The notes under the pieces are model-generated. The model worked only from the letters and a program-made list of their open reading frames with translations. It ran no database searches and was not told the DNA's origin. A stretch of DNA of 33,132 nt from CAZUDI01 sp964618975 (lineage in GTDB: Bacteria; Desulfobacterota; Desulfomonilia; UBA1062): assembly GCA_964618975.1 (NCBI GenBank), contig CAZUDI010000045.1:1-33132 (forward strand). Direction: 5' to 3'. This document shows positions 1-8,794 of this stretch, in pieces. The first letter of the stretch is position 1, and every line of letters begins with the position of its first letter. The position numbers and the translations under genes are program-made.

Positions 1-1072
1 GGTCGTACTTGCGGGCGAACTCGAAGTCGCGCTGGTCATGGGCGGGGACCGCCATGACCGCGCCGGTGCCATAGTCGTAGAGCACGAAGTTGGCCACATA
101 GATGGGCATGCGGTAGCCGGTGAGCGGGTTGATGCAGTAGCGGCCGGTGAAGACGCCCTCCTTCTCATAGAGCTCGGAGGTGCGGGTGAAGGTGTCCACC
201 TTGAGGGTCTTGTCGACAAAGGCCTCAACGGCCTCCTCCTGGCCCGTGTCCTTAGGCAGGGTCCGGGTGAGGGGGTGTTCCGCGGCCAGGCTCATGAAGG
301 TGGCCCCATGCAGGGTGTCGGGCCGGGTGGTGAAGACCTCGATCTCCTGGTCGGAGTCCTCAATGGCGAAACGGATCAGGGTCCCGGTGCTGCGGCCGAT
401 CCAGTTGCGCTGCATGGTCAGGACGCGTTCGGGCCAGCCCTCACGGAGCTTCTCGATGTCGTCCAGGAGCTCCTGGGCATAGGCGGTGATCTTGAAGAAC
501 CACTGATCGTGCTCCTTGAGGATCACCTGGGTTCCGCAGCGCCAGCACGCGCCCGCTTCCACCTGCTCGTTGGCCAGCACGGTCCTGCAGGTGTCGCACC
601 AGTTCAGGAAACAGCGGTCGCGGTAGACGAGCCCCTTCTCGAACATGCGGATGAAGAAGAGCTGCTCCCAGCGGTAGTAGGTGGGGTCACAGGTGGCGAA
701 CTCGCGCTCCCAGTCGTAGCTGAAGCCCATGCGTTTGAGCTGGGTCTTCATATAGGCGATGTTGTCGTAGGTCCACGTCTTGGGGTGGATGCCGCCCTTG
801 ATGGCGGCGTTCTCCGCCGGCATGCCGAAGGCATCCCAGCCCATGGGGTGCAACACGTTGAAGCCCTGCATGCGCTTGTAGCGGGCCACCACGTCGCCGA
901 TGGTGTAGTTGCGCACGTGGCCCATGTGGATGCGGCCGGACGGGTAGGGAAACATCTCCAGCAGGTAGTATTTGGGCCTTTTGTGGTCGACATCCACCTT
1001 GAACAGGTTGAGCTCCTGCCAGCGTTGCTGCCATCGTGGTTCGATTTCCTGCGGTATGTAGTCCCTCTGCAT
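1..1072 (-). CDS. leuS: Leucyl-tRNA synthetase, N-terminal part (cut by window edge)
   Basis: Charges tRNA-Leu with leucine in the cytoplasm. Only the first 357 codons are present; the gene continues beyond the left edge, so the KMSKS loop and anticodon-binding domain are not visible. The start at 1072 begins MQRDYIPQEIEPRWQQRW, typical of bacterial LeuRS, and has a GGGAGG ribosome site 7 bases upstream. The class I HIGH signature appears as HMGH (residues 49-52) after FPYPSGRI. A cysteine-rich zinc-ribbon-like insertion (CDTC...CWRC) follows in the 150-190 region. The editing (CP1) domain begins after that and contains the threonine-rich TTRPDTLHGATF motif. Identification is secure. It is divergent from the PBP1A gene. 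Confidence 0.97.
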   Translation of the reverse strand, partial: MQRDYIPQEIEPRWQQRWQELNLFKVDVDHKRPKYYLLEMFPYPSGRIHMGHVRNYTIGDVVARYKRMQGFNVLHPMGWDAFGMPAENAAIKGGIHPKTWTYDNIAYMKTQLKRMGFSYDWEREFATCDPTYYRWEQLFFIRMFEKGLVYRDRCFLNWCDTCRTVLANEQVEAGACWRCGTQVILKEHDQWFFKITAYAQELLDDIEKLREGWPERVLTMQRNWIGRSTGTLIRFAIEDSDQEIEVFTTRPDTLHGATFMSLAAEHPLTRTLPKDTGQEEAVEAFVDKTLKVDTFTRTSELYEKEGVFTGRYCINPLTGYRMPIYVANFVLYDYGTGAVMAVPAHDQRDFEFARKYD

Positions 1073-1196
1073 GTCGTCCTCCCATACGATACTGCCTGCT
1101 CCAATACCATATCCCCTTGAGGCTCGTCCAGTGGTGAAGCGCGCTTGCGGCCCCACCTTGAAAGGACTCCCCAGGACCCTGCCCGGACAAGGCCGC

Positions 1197-1218
1197 CCGC
1201 CCGCAGCGCTGCGGGCGG
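1197..1218. repeat. 22-bp perfect palindrome in the leuS upstream region
   Basis: Two 11-base arms (CCGCCCGCAGC and its complement) meet without a spacer in the gap between leuS and the PBP1A gene, about 125 bases upstream of leuS. No T-run follows on either strand, so it is not an obvious intrinsic terminator. It could be a structured element of the leuS 5' leader or a REP-like sequence. Function is not known. Confidence 0.5.
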
Positions 1219-1327
1219 CTTGCGATGAGCCTCGTGTCGGCCCAGCCGGCACCCCCCGGCAGACCCCCTGGCGCTCAAGGATTTATCCTTGCATAAATAT
1301 GATATATTGATAATGATGCAGGCAATT

Positions 1328-3610
1328 ATGAAATGGCTGAAGATCATGCTTGGCGCCCTCTTCGTTATCTGTCTCGTGGTTGCGGCGTGGGCCTATTGGA
1401 ATATCTTCCGGGGGCTGCCCTCGGCCCAGGAGCTCAAGGGGATAGAGGCCACCCGGCTCAGCCGGGTGATCGCTTCCGACGGCAGCGTGATCGCCTACTA
1501 TCCCCCGCAGGGCATGATCGTGCTGCCCAAGGAGGCCATCCCCGACCTCATCAAGCAGGCCTTTGTCGCCGCCGAGGATGCGACCTTCTACACCCACGCC
1601 GGGCTCGATCTGCGGCGGATCTTCTCGGCGCTGATCACCGATATCCGCGCGGCCTCGTATGTGCAGGGGGCCTCCACCATTACCCAGCAGGTGGTGCGCT
1701 CCTATCTGCTCACGCGCAAGAAGACCATCCCCCGCAAGATCAGGGAGATCGTGCTGGCGTTGCGTATCGAGAAGGCACTCTCCAAGGAGGAGATCCTCAA
1801 CCTCTACCTCGGGCGGATCTATCTCGGCAGCGGGGCCTACGGCGTGGGCGCGGCCAGTCTCAGGTATTTTGGCAAGGAATGCCGCGAGCTGAATCTGGCC
1901 GAGGCCTCCCTTATCGCCGGGCTGGCCCCGGCTCCGGCCCGCTATTCGCCCCTCAACGACCTCCCGGCGGCCAAACGTCGGCAATGGTATGTGCTCACGC
2001 GTATGACGCAGGAGGGCTTCATCTCCGAGACCGAGGCCGCCGACGCCTTCCAGGAACCCCTGCGGATCACGGGCGAGTCCGTGGCCAAGTTCACCCGCTA
2101 TCCGTATGTGACGGACTATGTGAGAACCCAGGTCGCCCAGCGTTTCGGGGAGACGATCTTCGACAAGGGCATCAGTATCCAGACGAGCATCTCCCCCCAG
2201 CTGCAGGACGCCGCTATCGCCGCCGTGGGCCGGGGAACGATCGATCTCGAGCTGCGGCAGGGGGTCTACCGGGGTCCCGAGCGCGGCCTCAGCGAGACGA
2301 AGAAACAGCAGCTGCTGGCCTTCCAGGCCAACCAGCTGGCGTGGAAGGGGCTGGAGGCCTACCAGCTCTACTGGGCCGAGGTGCGGCAGAGTGCGCCGCT
2401 GAAGGTGTACATGGGCGATACGACGCGCGAACTCGGCCCCGAGGCCTATGCCTGGATCAATCCCAAGGGCGGCTATGACCCGGCCGTCGAGCTGAAGCCC
2501 GGCGACCTGGTCAGGACCTGTCAGACCGCCGACGGGCTCGTGCTGGCCCAGGAACCCGGGGTGCAGGCCGCGCTGGTGGCCTTCAATCTCGATCAATCCT
2601 GTGTCACGGCCCTGGTGGGCGGGGTGGACTACTCCCGCAGCCAGTTCAACCGGGCCGTTTCGGCCCGCCGGCAGAGCGGCTCGGCCATCAAGCCCTTCAT
2701 CTATGCCGCGGCCATCGACAAGGGGCTCACCCCGGCCACGATCATCTTCGACACGCCCATGACCTATCAGGAAGAGGAGGACGAAGAGGCCTGGAAACCC
2801 AAGAATTACGAGGACCGCTTCTACGGCCCCACCTCACTGCGAACCGGGCTGGTCCTCTCCCGCAATGTCGTCACGATCAAGATCCTCAAGAAGATCGGCA
2901 TCGGGTACACGCTTAACTACCTGAAGCGTTTCGGTTTCGGGGACGACCTGCCGCGGGACCTCTCCCTGGCCCTGGGTTCGGGGTCGGTGAGCCCCTATGA
3001 CCTCGCCCGGGCGTACGCGGGGTTCGCCACCTATGGGAGGCGTTTCGAGCCCGAGATCGTGCAGTTCATCAACCAGGAGAATGTGGGCCCCATCTACACG
3101 GTGCGGGGCAATCAGGTGCTCGAGGGGCGCCCGCAGGCCGCAGAGGAGCGCATCATCTCCGAACAGACCGCCTACATCACCACCAATATGCTCGCGGACG
3201 TCGTGCAGAACGGCACCGGCTGGAGGGTGCGCGCCCTCAAGCGACCCATGGCCGGCAAGACCGGCACGAGTGACGACAACCGCGACGCATGGTTCATCGG
3301 ATATTCCCCCGCGATCCTCTGCGGGGTCTGGGTGGGTTACGACAACATGCTGCCCCTGGGTGAGAACGAGACCGGCAGCCGGGCGGCCAGCCCCATCTTC
3401 GTGGATTTCATGCAGGAGGCGCACCGGGACCTGCCGGTGATGGACTTCCCCGTGCCGGTGGGGATCGTCTTTGCCCGCATCGATACCCAGACGGGCCAAC
3501 TCGCGACGCCGTCCTCCCGGGAGGTGCGCTTCGAATGTTTCAAGGATGGCACCCTGCCGCTTTCCCAGGAGCGTTCTTCGGACGAGTTGCTCCTGAAGGA
3601 GGTGTACTGA
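1328..3610 (+). CDS. mrcA: Penicillin-binding protein 1A (bifunctional class A PBP)
   Basis: Polymerises lipid II into glycan strands and cross-links the peptides at the outer face of the inner membrane. From the ATG at 1328 it is 760 residues with an N-terminal membrane anchor (about residues 5-25). The GT51 glycosyltransferase domain shows the catalytic EDATFYTHAGLD motif (Glu83) and QGASTITQQ. The transpeptidase domain has SAIK (Ser452, Lys455), SRN, and KTGT (from residue 644). The region between the two catalytic domains is long, as in the Gram-negative PBP1A type. The start is uncertain: an in-frame TTG at 1289 has an AAGGA site at good spacing, while ATG 1328 gives the usual MKWLK opening with a weak AGG. 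Its stop overlaps the next gene (TGATG), so the LysM protein is probably translationally coupled. Confidence 0.95.
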   Translation: MKWLKIMLGALFVICLVVAAWAYWNIFRGLPSAQELKGIEATRLSRVIASDGSVIAYYPPQGMIVLPKEAIPDLIKQAFVAAEDATFYTHAGLDLRRIFSALITDIRAASYVQGASTITQQVVRSYLLTRKKTIPRKIREIVLALRIEKALSKEEILNLYLGRIYLGSGAYGVGAASLRYFGKECRELNLAEASLIAGLAPAPARYSPLNDLPAAKRRQWYVLTRMTQEGFISETEAADAFQEPLRITGESVAKFTRYPYVTDYVRTQVAQRFGETIFDKGISIQTSISPQLQDAAIAAVGRGTIDLELRQGVYRGPERGLSETKKQQLLAFQANQLAWKGLEAYQLYWAEVRQSAPLKVYMGDTTRELGPEAYAWINPKGGYDPAVELKPGDLVRTCQTADGLVLAQEPGVQAALVAFNLDQSCVTALVGGVDYSRSQFNRAVSARRQSGSAIKPFIYAAAIDKGLTPATIIFDTPMTYQEEEDEEAWKPKNYEDRFYGPTSLRTGLVLSRNVVTIKILKKIGIGYTLNYLKRFGFGDDLPRDLSLALGSGSVSPYDLARAYAGFATYGRRFEPEIVQFINQENVGPIYTVRGNQVLEGRPQAAEERIISEQTAYITTNMLADVVQNGTGWRVRALKRPMAGKTGTSDDNRDAWFIGYSPAILCGVWVGYDNMLPLGENETGSRAASPIFVDFMQEAHRDLPVMDFPVPVGIVFARIDTQTGQLATPSSREVRFECFKDGTLPLSQERSSDELLLKEVY

Positions 3611-5349
3611 TGAGGAGGTTGTTTGCGCTCGTGCTGGTGATGGTGGGCCTCTGGACGGCGGGAGTGATGGCGCAGGATATCACCCTGGTGAAGCGTGCCC
3701 GGCGCACGGCGGACCTCAAGTCCGTCTCCTACACCGTGCAGAAGGACGACACGCTCTGGAAGATCTTCCTGCACGAATACCGTGCCCGGCCCGAAGAGCT
3801 GCCGGCCCTCTACCGCAGATTCAGGGAACTCAACCCCAACATCCACGATCTCGACTACATCCGCGCAGGGCAGCGGGTGGTCATCCCCCGGCTCGAGGAG
3901 GCCGCCCCTCAGGAAGCCCGGGTGCAGCCGAGCTCCGAGGAACGCTACATCCTCAAGCGCGGCGAGCACCTGGCCAAGGTGCTCAGGGAGGTCTACGGGC
4001 TGCCGGACGACCTGATTTTCAACGAATACCTGGCGCTCATCAAGAAACTCAACCCCGAAATCGAGAACCTCGACCATGTCGTGCCGGGCCAGGCCGTCAG
4101 GATGCCCGCCACGCTGACCAATAATAAGGCCGCGCGTGTGCGCGAGGCGGCGCCTCCGGCCGGGACGCCAGAAATCCCTTCCGAGGACAGGGCCGCCACC
4201 CCGCTGAAGGTGGAGTCGCCTGCCCCCCCTCAGCCGCCGGCAGAAGCGCCGGCCGCCCCGCCGGCCGTCACGCCGGAACGGGCGGCCGCGCCCGAGGAAC
4301 GACCGGAGAGGGCCACGCTTTACCCGGCCGGGGTTGTCCCCGGACCGGTTCCCCCGGAGGCGGCGTCCGCTGCCCCGGGGCAGGCCGGGCAGGTTTCGCG
4401 CCTCGTGCGCAACACCCTCCTGCCGGCGCTGTCGAGGATGGGGGGCAGCCAGAAGGATCAGGGCACCTTTTTCCTGCCCGTGAGCGGGGGCAGCAGCATC
4501 TCCATCGATACCCAGGAGATGCCCGTCATGGAGCTCGATACGGGCCGGCGCATCATCCTGGATCTCAACGACCAGATCTCACCCGAGGTCAAGGCCCTGG
4601 TGGAGGAGGCCTTTCCTTCCTGCAGCATCATCAAGGATTCCGGGGGCGACCTGGAGGGGATGATGAACAAGGTCCTGAGCGTATCGGGGTACTTTTCCAT
4701 CAACACCGACGCCGGCCCGTTGCTGGTGGGCGAGGAGGAAAAGGTTCGCTTTTCGGGCAAATGGATTGTCTACAAAGACTTTTCCCGGCGCAACGTGTTC
4801 GTGATCAACGTGCTGTCGGAGGATGAAAGCCGCACGCCTGCGCCCATCCGGGACTATGCCTCCCGCTTCGGCATCGACCTGATCGAGATGGGCGGACTAG
4901 AGGCCAACCTGGAGGAACCCCGCACGGATTATGTGAAGATACTCGATCGTTCCTACCCGCAGCTCTTCGATCGGCTGGGCGTGGCCTACGAGCAGGACCG
5001 GCACATCGAGCTGGTCGCCTCCGAGGTCATGCAGATCGCCTATACGGCGCCGATCCTGGTGGGGCGGACCGTTCTGGCGGACAAGATGCCGGAGAAGAAT
5101 ATGCAGAGCTTTATCGCCAGAAAGGGCCTCACCATACTGAATACCAGGGAGCGTGAGCTGGGGGAGGTGCTCAAGGCGGTGGGGGTCGATTTTCAGGGCC
5201 CCCCCGTGAAGATCCAGGTGGCATCCGGCCGCACCGAGATAGACCTGGATGCGCTCCGCGTGGGGCAGGTCCTCATCCTCAAGCGGGCCGTGGATCAGGA
5301 TATCGCGCGCTTTCTGTCCGCCTCGGGCATGGATGTCCTCATATGGTGA
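3610..5349 (+). CDS. Exported protein with two LysM domains and an uncharacterised C-terminal domain
   Basis: 579 residues. The ATG overlaps the stop of the PBP1A gene and gives a clean signal peptide (MRRLFALVLVMVGLWTAGVMAQ). Two LysM-like peptidoglycan-binding modules lie at about 39-93 (YTVQKDDTLW...GQRVVIP) and 112-166 (YILKRGEHLA...GQAVRMP), each longer than the usual 45 residues. A Pro/Ala-rich linker covers about 170-270. The C-terminal 300 residues are a folded-looking domain that I do not recognise; it ends with another short segment resembling a LysM tail (RVGQVLIL). Periplasmic peptidoglycan binding is inferred from LysM family knowledge; an enzymatic role is not visible. The operon with PBP1A suggests a wall-synthesis accessory or scaffold. 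It overlaps the next gene by 7 bases. Confidence 0.85.
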   Translation: MRRLFALVLVMVGLWTAGVMAQDITLVKRARRTADLKSVSYTVQKDDTLWKIFLHEYRARPEELPALYRRFRELNPNIHDLDYIRAGQRVVIPRLEEAAPQEARVQPSSEERYILKRGEHLAKVLREVYGLPDDLIFNEYLALIKKLNPEIENLDHVVPGQAVRMPATLTNNKAARVREAAPPAGTPEIPSEDRAATPLKVESPAPPQPPAEAPAAPPAVTPERAAAPEERPERATLYPAGVVPGPVPPEAASAAPGQAGQVSRLVRNTLLPALSRMGGSQKDQGTFFLPVSGGSSISIDTQEMPVMELDTGRRIILDLNDQISPEVKALVEEAFPSCSIIKDSGGDLEGMMNKVLSVSGYFSINTDAGPLLVGEEEKVRFSGKWIVYKDFSRRNVFVINVLSEDESRTPAPIRDYASRFGIDLIEMGGLEANLEEPRTDYVKILDRSYPQLFDRLGVAYEQDRHIELVASEVMQIAYTAPILVGRTVLADKMPEKNMQSFIARKGLTILNTRERELGEVLKAVGVDFQGPPVKIQVASGRTEIDLDALRVGQVLILKRAVDQDIARFLSASGMDVLIW

Positions 5350-6284
5350 TCGGCCTCGACCTCGGCGCCACGAACGTGCGGGCCGGGGTGGTGGATGCCG
5401 CCGGAGGGGTTGTCGTCAGCCGGGCAGAACGGGTGTATGACCGCAATGACGGGCCCGCGCTCCTTGACCAGCTTATCCGTATCGTCAGTGAACTCCACCA
5501 GGCATATCCGCAGGTTTCCCGCGCGGGGATCGTCTGCCCGGGACAGGTGGACCGACACCATGGGGTGCTGCTCCATCCGGTGAACCTGCGCGGGTGGGGG
5601 GAAATCCCCCTGGGATCCCTGGTGGCCGAGGCCACCGGTCTAGAGGTGAGCCTCGACAACGATGCCGTGGGCGCTGCCCTGGCCGAGGGATGGATCGGCC
5701 GGGCCAGGGCGGCGTCGTCCTATCTCGTGCTGACCCTCGGCACGGGCGTGGGCTGCGGGGTGGTGTTCGATGAGGCGGTTTTCAGGGGGGCACGGGGCTT
5801 CGGCTGCGAGTGGGGACACCTGCCCCAGGCTGCCCGGGGTTCAACATACCGCTGCGGCTGCGGGAACTGGGGGTGTATCGAGACCTTCTGCTCGGCTACG
5901 GCGCTTGTGCACCTGGCGCGTGCCCAAGGCCTGGATATCGATTCCGCCCACCAGGTATGCGGCATGGCCGCCTCTGACGACAGGGCCCGCAGGGCCCTCG
6001 AGGCCTTTGCCGGACACCTGGCGCTGGCCCTGTACACCTATGTGCTCATCCTCAATCCGCAGCTGATCGTGCTGGGGGGAGGGCTTTCCGGATCCGCATC
6101 CCTGTTTCTGCCGCAGGCGCTTCTTCGGCTGGCGGAACTTTTGGGACAGAGGGAATACCTCCTCCCGCCCCAGGGGGTGGTGGCCTCGAACCTGCCCGAT
6201 CTGGCGGGGGTCATCGGTGCGGCATACCTCTGTATGGACGGCGGCAGAATAAGGATCGATGCGGCTGACGCCCGTGATCACTGA
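5343..6284 (+). CDS. ROK-family sugar kinase (glucokinase-like)
   Basis: 313 residues. Contains the ATP-binding DLGATN motif at residues 5-10, the phosphate motif LGTGVGCGV near 132-140, a catalytic Asp in SLDNDAVG (Asp107), EWGH (156-159) and the ROK zinc-binding signature CGCGNWGCIE (171-180). These mark a catalytic ROK kinase rather than a ROK repressor, since there is no N-terminal helix-turn-helix. The substrate cannot be read from sequence; glucose, N-acetylglucosamine or N-acetylmannosamine are the family options. It starts inside the end of the LysM gene, so it is co-translated with wall genes, which favours an amino-sugar or peptidoglycan-recycling role (inference). It overlaps the convergent mltD end by 7 bases. 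Confidence 0.88.
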   Translation: MVIGLDLGATNVRAGVVDAAGGVVVSRAERVYDRNDGPALLDQLIRIVSELHQAYPQVSRAGIVCPGQVDRHHGVLLHPVNLRGWGEIPLGSLVAEATGLEVSLDNDAVGAALAEGWIGRARAASSYLVLTLGTGVGCGVVFDEAVFRGARGFGCEWGHLPQAARGSTYRCGCGNWGCIETFCSATALVHLARAQGLDIDSAHQVCGMAASDDRARRALEAFAGHLALALYTYVLILNPQLIVLGGGLSGSASLFLPQALLRLAELLGQREYLLPPQGVVASNLPDLAGVIGAAYLCMDGGRIRIDAADARDH

Positions 6285-7813
6285 TAGATGGTCAGATGGT
6301 CGCCGGGGAAGATGCTCTCGGCCGTACTCAGTCGGTTCCAGCGGATGACATCGTGGGTCGAGACCGAGAACTGTCGCGAGATCCCCCAGATGGTGTCGCC
6401 CTTCTTTACGCAGTATCTGATAGGCCTGGCCGAGGCCTCCACGTCCCTCCGGGGCGGGAGGAGCAGGACCGTTTCGGGGATGATCATGTTCGCATTCCTG
6501 ATGCGGTTCACCTCGATGAGGTCCTGCAGGGCCACGCCGTGTGCCAGTGCGATGCCCTTGAGGTTGTCGCCCTTGGCCACCACGTAGGTATGCTTGCTGC
6601 GGTGGATGCTCTTCTCGGTATCCACCGGGATGACGAGCATCCGGCCGAGGCCGAGGATGGCCTGCGGCGGCATGCGGTTGGTCTCGGCGATCTTGGCCAC
6701 CGAGGTGTTGTGCTTGCGGGAAAGATCGTAGAGGGTGTCGCCTGGCTGGATGCTGTGGGTGATGTAGCGGATGGGGGTGTCGGTGAGGCTTGCCAGGTAG
6801 CGCTCGGCCTTCTCGCCGGTTCCGGCCGGGACCTTGAGCGCGTAGGCGCTGCAGGTGGGGGGCGTGCAGGCCTGAATGAGCTCGGGATTGAGCCGTTGGA
6901 GCACCTTGAGGGACCTGCCGGTCACGGCGGCAATCTCGTCCAGATAGGTGAATGAGTTGACAGTGATCACGTCGCAGGCAATCCCGCGCGGGTGCTCGTT
7001 GGGTTGGGGCATGCCGTAGCGTTCGCGGTGGGTACCGACAGCCAGCGCGGCGAGGAATTTGGGGACATAGGCCAGCGTTTCGCGCTTGATGGGCATCTTG
7101 GTGGAAATGTCCCAGAATGATTGCACCTCGGGGTAGCGGCGCCGGATGCGTTTGATGGTCCCTTCGCCGGCGTTGTAGGCGGCGCAGGCCAGCAGCCAGT
7201 CGTCGAAGATGGTATACAGATGGGCGAGGTAGCATGCCGCCGCGGTGGTCGATTTTTCGAGGTCCCGTCTTTCGTCGACCCAGCGGTTCACCGTCAGACC
7301 ATAGCGGCGGGCGGTTCCGGGCATGAACTGCCAGGGGCCCGTGGCCCCCGCCCGCGAGACGGCGTGATTGGTGCCGCCGCTTTCGATGAGGCACAGGTAG
7401 ACGAGATCGGCGGGCAGGCCGTGCTGTTCGAAGATGGCCTCCATCTGGGGCCGTACCTGATCGAAATGGGAGAGGGTTCTGAGGAAGTAACTTCGGTTGG
7501 TCTGTGCATAGCGTGTCACCCAGTGCTGCACCTGGGGGGTCATCTCAATGGGGATGGAGTTGCTTAGGGGTTCTGCCGCTGGCGGGGGCTCCGTCAGCAG
7601 CGTTTCACCGGGCTCGGCGACCGGGACCTCCTGGGTCTGCGACGGGATATCCGATGGCTGCTGTGAACTGGGTGGGGCCGGTTCCGGAAGGGGCAATGAG
7701 GATGGCATCTGGGCGTGGTGCGCGCAGGCGCTGAGAAGAAACACTGCCAGGATGAGGGCATATCGCCTTATATTCGTTCTCAGTTTCATCCTCCAAGATG
7801 TATGGTCATACAC
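6278..7813 (-). CDS. mltD: Membrane-bound lytic murein transglycosylase D with three LysM domains
   Basis: Cleaves glycan strands of peptidoglycan to 1,6-anhydro products at the outer membrane. 511 residues. The N-terminus is a lipoprotein signal with lipobox LLSAC (Cys30), followed by a Pro-rich linker. The SLT domain (about 130-250) has the catalytic Glu144 in LIESGG, the GATGPWQFMPGTA motif and AAYNAGEG. Three LysM modules follow at about 350-396, 410-453 and 467-510. This order is the standard MltD architecture. The start is not firm: ATG 7813 lacks a good ribosome site, while ATG 7789 has GGAGG directly touching it. It is convergent with the ROK kinase gene with overlapping ends and divergent from rpoH. 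Confidence 0.94.
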   Translation of the reverse strand: MYDHTSWRMKLRTNIRRYALILAVFLLSACAHHAQMPSSLPLPEPAPPSSQQPSDIPSQTQEVPVAEPGETLLTEPPPAAEPLSNSIPIEMTPQVQHWVTRYAQTNRSYFLRTLSHFDQVRPQMEAIFEQHGLPADLVYLCLIESGGTNHAVSRAGATGPWQFMPGTARRYGLTVNRWVDERRDLEKSTTAAACYLAHLYTIFDDWLLACAAYNAGEGTIKRIRRRYPEVQSFWDISTKMPIKRETLAYVPKFLAALAVGTHRERYGMPQPNEHPRGIACDVITVNSFTYLDEIAAVTGRSLKVLQRLNPELIQACTPPTCSAYALKVPAGTGEKAERYLASLTDTPIRYITHSIQPGDTLYDLSRKHNTSVAKIAETNRMPPQAILGLGRMLVIPVDTEKSIHRSKHTYVVAKGDNLKGIALAHGVALQDLIEVNRIRNANMIIPETVLLLPPRRDVEASARPIRYCVKKGDTIWGISRQFSVSTHDVIRWNRLSTAESIFPGDHLTIYQ

Positions 7814-7852
7814 GGGAAACCTGAACCCTTCAATGATTTTTTACATCTAAAA

Positions 7853-7874
7853 TATCGGATCAAGGAATCCGATA
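7853..7874. promoter_or_regulatory. Inverted repeat (8-bp arms) between mltD and rpoH, candidate operator
   Basis: TATCGGAT and ATCCGATA are perfect complements separated by six bases. The element sits 45 bases upstream of the chosen rpoH start and about 40 upstream of mltD, in the only promoter-bearing gap between these divergent genes. It could be a repressor site or a hairpin in the rpoH 5' leader. No T-run follows. No convincing sigma70 or sigma32 promoter hexamers were found around it. Confidence 0.45.
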
Positions 7875-7918
7875 CTTAACCCCAGGCAGGGGAAAAATGA
7901 ATGGAGGTTATATCGCAT

Positions 7919-8776
7919 ATGAGTCTTCCAGCTGTTCAACACAGTGCAACTTCTGAGTTGATCAGGAGGTTTGAGGTCTTTCCCATCCTGAGCAAGGAGC
8001 AGGAATTCGAGCTGGCCCTGCGTCTGAGAGAGGAGAATGACCGGGATGCGGCCCAGACCCTGATCACCTCCAACCTGCGCAACGTCGTGCGTATCGCCAT
8101 GGAATACAGCGGATACGGCCTGCCGCTGGAGGATATCGTTCAGGAAGGGACCATCGGATTGATGATCGCGGTCAAGAAATTCGACCCCCACAAGGGATAC
8201 CGGCTCATGACCTACGCCATCTGGTGGATCAAGGCCATGATCCACGACTACATCATGCGCTTCTTCTCACAGGTGAAGCTGGGTACGACCAAACTCCAGA
8301 AGCGGCTTTTCTATGGGCTGAACCGGCTGACGGCCGAGGCGGAGGTGCTCGATGGCGATATCTCCGAGCGTTCCCAGGCCCTGTCGGCCCGCCTGGACGC
8401 CAAACCCCAGCAGGTGGAGGAGATCATCACGCGCCTCACCCACCGCGACCAGTCCCTGAACAGCCCCATGACCGAGGGGGGTGAGGCGAGCTTCCTGGAC
8501 TTCCTCGAGGACACCCGTGAAAACCCCGAGGATCAAGTCATCGAGCAGCAGCGCACCCGCAACGTGAAAGCGCAGATTGAAACGGCCATGAGTGTCCTCT
8601 CCGAGCGGGAGCAGGTCATTGCACGGGAGCGTCTCATGGCGGAAAACCCGGCCACCCTTGAGGATCTGGGCCGGCGCTTCAACATCTCCAAGGAGCGCGT
8701 ACGCCAGGTGGAGAACGCCGTGAAGGGCAAGCTGAAAAAGGGCCTTGAGGGGCAAGTGGAGCTCATGGTAGACTGA
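7919..8776 (+). CDS. rpoH: RNA polymerase heat-shock sigma factor (sigma-32 type)
   Basis: Directs RNA polymerase to heat-shock promoters. 285 residues from ATG 7919, which has GGAGG 11 bases upstream; an alternative ATG at 7901 adds six residues. Region 2 shows YGLPLEDIVQEGTIGLMIAVKKFDPHKGYRLMTYA with WWIKAMIHDYI, as in the sigma-70 family. The segment LQKRLFYGLNR corresponds to the RpoH box (QRKLFFNLR in E. coli), which separates RpoH from RpoD and RpoS. Region 4 helix-turn-helix is TLEDLGRRFNISKERVRQVEN. A small heat-shock protein gene follows 18 bases later, consistent with a heat-shock operon. Confidence 0.93.
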   Translation: MSLPAVQHSATSELIRRFEVFPILSKEQEFELALRLREENDRDAAQTLITSNLRNVVRIAMEYSGYGLPLEDIVQEGTIGLMIAVKKFDPHKGYRLMTYAIWWIKAMIHDYIMRFFSQVKLGTTKLQKRLFYGLNRLTAEAEVLDGDISERSQALSARLDAKPQQVEEIITRLTHRDQSLNSPMTEGGEASFLDFLEDTRENPEDQVIEQQRTRNVKAQIETAMSVLSEREQVIARERLMAENPATLEDLGRRFNISKERVRQVENAVKGKLKKGLEGQVELMVD

Positions 8777-8794
8777 TCAAGAGGTAAACGTGCA

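Noticed and set aside
1283..2596. 437-codon minus-strand frame opposite PBP1A
   Set aside because: Antisense shadow of a gene with intact catalytic motifs; no recognisable domain.
5841..7394. 517-codon minus-strand frame
   Set aside because: Composition is Arg/His/Pro-rich shadow sequence across mltD in another frame and across the end of the ROK gene.
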